Positions 60,973 to 64,000 of a DNA stretch of 64,000 bases are shown here, piece by piece (position 1 is the first letter of the stretch; every line of letters starts with the position of its first letter). Both the position numbers and the translations under genes were made by a program. The notes beneath the pieces were generated by a model that was not told the origin of the DNA, ran no database searches, and saw only the letters and a list, made by a program, of their open reading frames with translations. Source of the stretch: JAKVAV01 sp964651785 (GTDB lineage: Bacteria; Bacteroidota; Bacteroidia; Flavobacteriales_D; Cryomorphaceae); the NCBI GenBank assembly GCA_964651785.1, contig CAZYWJ010000009.1, forward strand, positions 17,318 to 81,317, in the 5' to 3' direction.

Positions 60973-61536
60973 ATGAAGTTTGGTGTTATCATCTTTCCGG
61001 GGTCAAATTGTGACCATGATTTGATTTATGTTCTCAGAGATATTCTGGGGCAGGAAGTCGTAGAGTTGTGGCATAAGGATCGCGATTTAAAGGGCGTTGA
61101 CTTCGTAATGGTGCCGGGTGGTTTTTCTTACGGNNNNNNNNNNNNNNNNNNNNNNNNNNNNNNNNNNNNNNNNNNNNNNNNNNNNNNNNNNNNNNNNNNN
61201 NNNNNNNNNNNNNNNNNNNNNNNNNNNNNNNNNTCAGACGCTGTTTTCAAAATACCCGTCGCCCACGGTGAAGGTCGATACTACGCTTCGGATGAGGTAT
61301 TGAAAAAACTCAACGAAAACCAGCAAGTTATTTTCCGCTACTGTGACAAGGATGGCCATTTCAATTCTAAAGCAAATCCGAATGGCTCGCTGGAAAACAT
61401 AGCCGGAGTAGCTAACGAAAACAAGAATGTATTCGGAATGATGCCACACCCTGAGAGAGCGGCGGATGCACTATTAGGCAATGAAGACGGGAGATTGATT
61501 TTCGAATCAATTTTGAAGTCGGTAATACCCGCTTAA
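60973..61536 (+). CDS. purQ: Phosphoribosylformylglycinamidine synthase subunit PurQ (gap inside)
   Basis: The glutaminase subunit of FGAM synthase, in two parts. 60973-61133 begins FGVIIFPGSNCDHDLIYVLR and ends VPGGFSYG. 61234-61536 holds IPVAHGEGRYY and the catalytic MPHPERA segment with the histidine and glutamate of the triad. The nucleophile cysteine falls in the gap. About 154 of some 225-230 residues are visible, so roughly 220 bases are hidden by 100 N. The split subunit form implies separate purL and purS genes elsewhere. Confidence 0.93.
   Translation: MKFGVIIFPGSNCDHDLIYVLRDILGQEVVELWHKDRDLKGVDFVMVPGGFSYXXXXXXXXXXXXXXXXXXXXXXXXXXXXXXXXXXSDAVFKIPVAHGEGRYYASDEVLKKLNENQQVIFRYCDKDGHFNSKANPNGSLENIAGVANENKNVFGMMPHPERAADALLGNEDGRLIFESILKSVIPA
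61134..61233. other. Assembly gap (100 N) inside purQ
   Basis: Exactly 100 N; about 220 bases are expected from the PurQ family length. Confidence 0.99.
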
Positions 61537-61573
61537 ACTTTTCGACAACCTTTCTGTTAATAATCGCGGAAAT

Positions 61574-61602
61574 TTTGATTTCTATAATCAGAATTTTCTT
61601 TG
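61574..61602 (+). promoter_or_regulatory. Promoter-like TTTG-N17-TTTCTTTG
   Basis: TTTG (61574-61577) and TTTCTTTG (61595-61602, one mismatch to TAnnTTTG) with the same 17-base spacer as the gdhA promoter. Expected start near 61609, upstream of the structured element at 61669-61838. Confidence 0.45.
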
Positions 61603-61710
61603 TTACTTGAACTCAAATCCAAGAAAAGCTTGGTGACGCAGGAATCGGAATCATAAGTTAGTTGAGAAAGATCCTGTGTAATGTGAAATTAAATAAAAGG
61701 AGGTGTACAA

Positions 61711-61776
61711 ATGTCTGATAGTTCGAAACCGGAAGCAGGAATTTGTTTCACAGAGACCTCCATTATTGGAGGATAG
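61711..61776 (+). CDS. 21-codon ORF with a strong Shine-Dalgarno
   Basis: ATG 61711 to TAG 61774 codes MSDSSKPEAGICFTETSIIG plus one more glycine. It is preceded by AAGGAGGTG (61697-61705), a near-perfect Shine-Dalgarno at ideal spacing, very unusual in Bacteroidota, which rarely use one. The Shine-Dalgarno can pair with ACCTCC inside the ORF, and ACCTCC can instead pair with GGAGG just before the stop, so access may be switched. It may be a regulatory leader peptide, or the ORF may be incidental to the RNA. Confidence 0.35.
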   Translation: MSDSSKPEAGICFTETSIIGG

Positions 61777-61874
61777 CTTCTGCGAAAGGAGCTCCTAGTC
61801 CTACGCCAAAGGCTCCGGCCCACGGCGGTACAGGATCTGAGTACAAATTGCTGCAGATTCGGTACGAAAATATA

Positions 61875-61906
61875 AAAGGGGTTGTCTTGAAAAAGACAGC
61901 CCCTTT
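61875..61906. terminator. Terminator with GAAA tetraloop
   Basis: AAAGGGGTTGTCTT pairs with AAGACAGCCCCTTT over 14 bp (one T-G pair), capped by a GAAA tetraloop. T-rich sequence lies 3', and the A-rich sequence on the other side serves the TPR gene on the minus strand. Confidence 0.92.
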
Positions 61907-61908
61907 CG

Positions 61909-63183
61909 TTATTTAAGTCCCCTACAAAAATAAGGTAGCTTCTCCCTGGCCTTCACATAGCCCATTTCGGCGCTTTTTTCAAGGTCATCACACCCCGATT
62001 GATCCTCGTAAGTCAATAACTTGGTGATGCCTCGATTGTGATATGCTTCGGCATACTCGGGGTCGAGTTGAATAGCTTGATCGTAATCTTCCAAGGCAGA
62101 AATATATTTGCCATAAAAGGCTTTCACATTGCCTCGCATATTGTAAACTTCGGGATCGCGCGGATTCGATTCTACCGCCCGATCGAAATCAGGTAGGCTT
62201 TCTGCGTAGCTCCCAAGCATACTTTTGGTAAAACCGCGGTTGAATAGCGCATCCGTAAAATCTCCTTTTATGGCAATGGCTTTGGAATAATCCTCAACGG
62301 CATCTTCCGTTCTACCCATTCTTTTGCTGGTGATGGCACGATTGAAATAAGCATTCGGAAAGTCCTGGTTGAGTGAGAGCGCAATGTTTAGATCGCTATT
62401 GGCCTCCTCGATCAATCCCAGCTTTTTCTTTGCCACACTTCTGTTGTAATAGCCAATGGCAAAAGTAGGTTCCAAATCTATGGATTTATTAAACGCCGCA
62501 ATAGCTTGCTGAATCTCATCGTATTTGAGGTGAACCAATCCCTGAATGTCGTAAACCAAGGGAGAGCGCGGAGCCAATTTTTTTGCCTCGGCTATGTCTT
62601 CTTCGGCAGATTCCCTGTCTCCTGCACGTAAATAAGTGATGGCTCGCTTGAGGTAGGCCAAGGTGTCAATTGGGTTTAACTCTATTATGAAAGTAAAGTC
62701 CTCGATCGCACGATCGTAATCTCCGCCTTCGAGGCCGGCTAAGGCACGAGAATCTATGAGGTAATCATCGTACGGACTCAATTCCAGTGCCTTATCCAAG
62801 TCGCCTATAGCTTGTTTATAGTCACTTTGTAGCAAGCGTAGTCGCGCACGTTTGTCATAATACACATCGCTGTAGGGATTGATGTCGATGGCTTTGTTAT
62901 AATCTTCAAGCGATTCCTGGTAGCGGCCCATCTGCTGTAGCATCAAGGCGCGCTTCATATAGGCCTCGGCGTAATTTGGGTCAACGGTTATAGCATTGGT
63001 ATAGTCCTGAATGGCATTATTAAAATTGCCTCCACGCTTTGACAGCTCCGCCTTTTGCATGTATTGAAAAGCTTCTTTTCTGTTCTGAGAGTAAATATTT
63101 TGAGCAGTTGCTTCTGTGGATAATCCCGTGATGATCATGATCAACAGGCAGATGGAGAGCTCGTAAACTTTGGACTTTATCAT
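61909..63183 (-). CDS. Exported TPR-repeat protein
   Basis: A 424-residue protein with a signal peptide (ending ATAQ near residue 28) and about eleven tetratricopeptide repeats, with the W/L/G/Y...A...F...A...P pattern clear from residue 40 to the end (for example YAEAYMKRALMLQQMGRYQESLEDYNKAIDINP). TPRs form a protein-binding superhelix, here in the periplasm or on the outer membrane. A partner is unknown. ATG 63183 was chosen over 63198 because it starts the signal peptide directly. Divergent from udk. Confidence 0.9.
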   Translation of the reverse strand: MIKSKVYELSICLLIMIITGLSTEATAQNIYSQNRKEAFQYMQKAELSKRGGNFNNAIQDYTNAITVDPNYAEAYMKRALMLQQMGRYQESLEDYNKAIDINPYSDVYYDKRARLRLLQSDYKQAIGDLDKALELSPYDDYLIDSRALAGLEGGDYDRAIEDFTFIIELNPIDTLAYLKRAITYLRAGDRESAEEDIAEAKKLAPRSPLVYDIQGLVHLKYDEIQQAIAAFNKSIDLEPTFAIGYYNRSVAKKKLGLIEEANSDLNIALSLNQDFPNAYFNRAITSKRMGRTEDAVEDYSKAIAIKGDFTDALFNRGFTKSMLGSYAESLPDFDRAVESNPRDPEVYNMRGNVKAFYGKYISALEDYDQAIQLDPEYAEAYHNRGITKLLTYEDQSGCDDLEKSAEMGYVKAREKLPYFCRGLK

Positions 63184-63197
63184 GGCCTGAAAATACA

Positions 63198-63205
63198 TAA
63201 TTTTG
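63198..63205 (+). promoter_or_regulatory. -7 box TAATTTTG upstream of udk
   Basis: A perfect TAnnTTTG ending 8 bases before the GTG start of udk. Confidence 0.45.
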
Positions 63206-63213
63206 CGGGCTCA

Positions 63214-63837
63214 GTGGAAAACAAATTACCATACGTTGTGGGGGTAGCAGGTGGAAGTGCTTCGGGAAAGACATCCATCTTAAACGATCTGATGAGTTGG
63301 TTTGAGCCAAACCAAGTGGCTTTGATCTCCCAAGACAATTATTACTACGACAGGGAAAGACAGTTTAAAGACGAAAACGGAGAGATCAATTTTGATCTTC
63401 CTACCGCCATTGACCGTGAGTCCTTGAATCAGGATGTTGCTGACTTAATGGCGGGGAAAGTCGTCGTTAAGAAAGAGTACACATTTAATAACCCTCTGGC
63501 AGAGCCTAACATGGTCGCCATTCAACCCGCGCCAATATTAATTATTGAGGGACTATTTGTTTTTTACTACTCCGAGCTGGCAGATAAAATGAATTTGAAA
63601 GTTTACGTGGATGCTTTGGAAAACGTAAAACTCAAACGAAGGATTTTCAGGGACTTAACGGAACGTGGTTATCCTGAAAGCGATGTGCGCTACCGATGGA
63701 AGCACCACGTGATGCCTTCGTACTACAACTACCTGAAGCCCCACAAGAAGAATTGTGATATCATTATCAACAATAATTCGACCTATAAAAACGGATTGAC
63801 GGTTTTGGTCAACCACCTGAAATCTACTCTCCCGTGA
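63214..63837 (+). CDS. udk: Uridine kinase
   Basis: A 207-residue P-loop kinase phosphorylating uridine and cytidine. Walker A GGSASGKTS lies near residue 13, the IIEGLFVFYY segment with its aspartate/glutamate follows, and KRRIFRDLTERGYPESDVRYRW is the family LID region. The start is GTG. Length is normal. An identity of uridine kinase versus phosphoribulokinase-like is settled by the family segments. Confidence 0.93.
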   Translation: MENKLPYVVGVAGGSASGKTSILNDLMSWFEPNQVALISQDNYYYDRERQFKDENGEINFDLPTAIDRESLNQDVADLMAGKVVVKKEYTFNNPLAEPNMVAIQPAPILIIEGLFVFYYSELADKMNLKVYVDALENVKLKRRIFRDLTERGYPESDVRYRWKHHVMPSYYNYLKPHKKNCDIIINNNSTYKNGLTVLVNHLKSTLP

Positions 63838-63875
63838 TTCGGAAATCTATAGCAGATATCTAATTGCATTGAAAT

Positions 63876-63906
63876 AAAAAAAGGAGCAGGTGAATGACCT
63901 ACTCCT
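63876..63906 (-). terminator. Intrinsic terminator, minus strand
   Basis: AGGAGCAGGT pairs with ACCTACTCCT (9 of 10 bp) around GAATG, with seven A on the plus strand giving a T-run for transcripts coming from the right. It should end the gene at the right edge. Confidence 0.8.
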
Positions 63907-63940
63907 CTGAAATTTTACGAGATCACATTCCCTAATCGGA

Positions 63941-64000
63941 CTAAAGTCCTAAAAGCACTTCGGCCGGCGATTTGCCACCGAAGATCATCCGCTCAGGGTT
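63941..64000 (-). CDS. C-terminal end of a transposase-like protein (cut by window edge)
   Basis: The last 19 codons of a minus-strand gene, reading NPERMIFGGKSPAEVLLGL then stop. The NPER...GGKSPAEVL pattern is that of the C-terminal end of integrase-core transposases (YNxERP..LGGKTPxEV). Only 60 bases are seen, so the family and intactness cannot be judged. A terminator follows at 63876-63906. If correct, an insertion sequence lies just beyond the window. Confidence 0.45.
   Translation of the reverse strand, partial: NPERMIFGGKSPAEVLLGL

Larger units (their letters stand above)
61609..61906 (+). ncRNA. Candidate structured RNA, unknown class
   Basis: The purQ-TPR gap holds a dense set of helices. 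A perfect 9-bp long-range helix joins 61669-61677 (AGATCCTGT) and 61830-61838 (ACAGGATCT), with GAATC/GATTC outside it (61648-61652 with 61856-61860). Inside are 61699-61704 with 61756-61761 plus 61707-61712 with 61741-61746; the competing hairpin 61757-61761 with 61768-61772; a 6-bp hairpin 61776-61792 (one wobble); and a GC hairpin 61804-61827. It ends at a terminator. No + strand gene follows before 63214, so it is not an obvious riboswitch. Possible relatives such as 6S-Flavo or Flavo-1 could not be tested here. Confidence 0.5.

Noticed and set aside
61681..61767. Minus-strand ORF of 24 codons opposite the short ORF
   Set aside because: It has no Shine-Dalgarno or promoter box, and the strong ribosome site and promoter-like pair are on the plus strand.

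Overview
The window looks like a chromosomal scaffold from a member of the Bacteroidota, most likely a flavobacterium-like organism. Direct signs are two secreted proteases with type IX secretion (T9SS) C-terminal sorting sequences, many promoters of the TAnnTTTG type (some with an upstream TTG 17-18 nt away), almost no Shine-Dalgarno sequences, a CCDC81-type HU/SPOR protein, and a DnaG primase with a degenerate zinc finger. Six runs of exactly 100 N mark scaffold joins. At least three of them hide far more than 100 bases, and one separates contigs that overlap by a perfect 55 bp, so the N lengths are nominal.

Layout. 60-2111: an lrp/asnC regulator, an assimilatory sulfonucleotide reductase and a sugar epimerase, all read leftward. 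2339-11816: a cysteine-repeat lipoprotein (cut by a gap), recJ, an MscS channel, dnaG, a MORN lipoprotein, a polyprenyl diphosphate synthase and two secreted proteins of unknown role. 11817-12172: an inverted-repeat region with an artefactual gap. 12173-21568: rlmN, a DUF5687-type ABC exporter pair, a membrane heme-b-like/cytochrome c pair, hflX, rbfA, a LolC-type permease, dusB and a CPBP protease. 21668-24309: an energy-transducing cluster (exbB-like, 4-TM protein, two exbD) and tRNA-Ser(GGA). 24406-31736: ansA, tatD, a heptosyltransferase-like gene, a thioesterase, a hemJ-like gene, a STAS-like protein, the HU/SPOR protein, kdsB and dprA. 31873-40445: gdhA, a glycosyltransferase, an S4 RNA-binding protein, a 44-codon small gene, nadD-gmk-yicC, an ArsC/Spx-like protein, an LPG-synthase-type flippase and a cystathionine gamma-synthase/lyase. 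40602-46214: tandem M43 metalloproteases and two exported unknowns. 46343-52577: polA, cysS, a MORN protein and an SDR-type threonine dehydrogenase. 52709-54476: tyrosine catabolism (hmgA, hpd). 54926-63837: aspS, tadA, a bacilliredoxin, a redoxin, purD, two small flavobacterial membrane proteins, purQ, a TPR protein and udk. The right edge holds the last 19 codons of what looks like a transposase.

Most of the window is housekeeping. The most interesting unexplained element is the 370-bp gap between purQ and the TPR gene (61537-61908). It has a promoter-like pair, a perfect 9-bp long-range helix, several internal hairpins, an unusually strong Shine-Dalgarno sequence in front of a 21-codon ORF with mutually exclusive pairings, and a GAAA-capped terminator. 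This is a good candidate for a standalone structured RNA. Second-tier points are the dyad-flanked promoter of the heme/cytochrome pair, the DnaG zinc-ligand loss, the non-canonical metzincin motifs of the protease pair, and the calcium-loop-like insertion in the flippase homologue.
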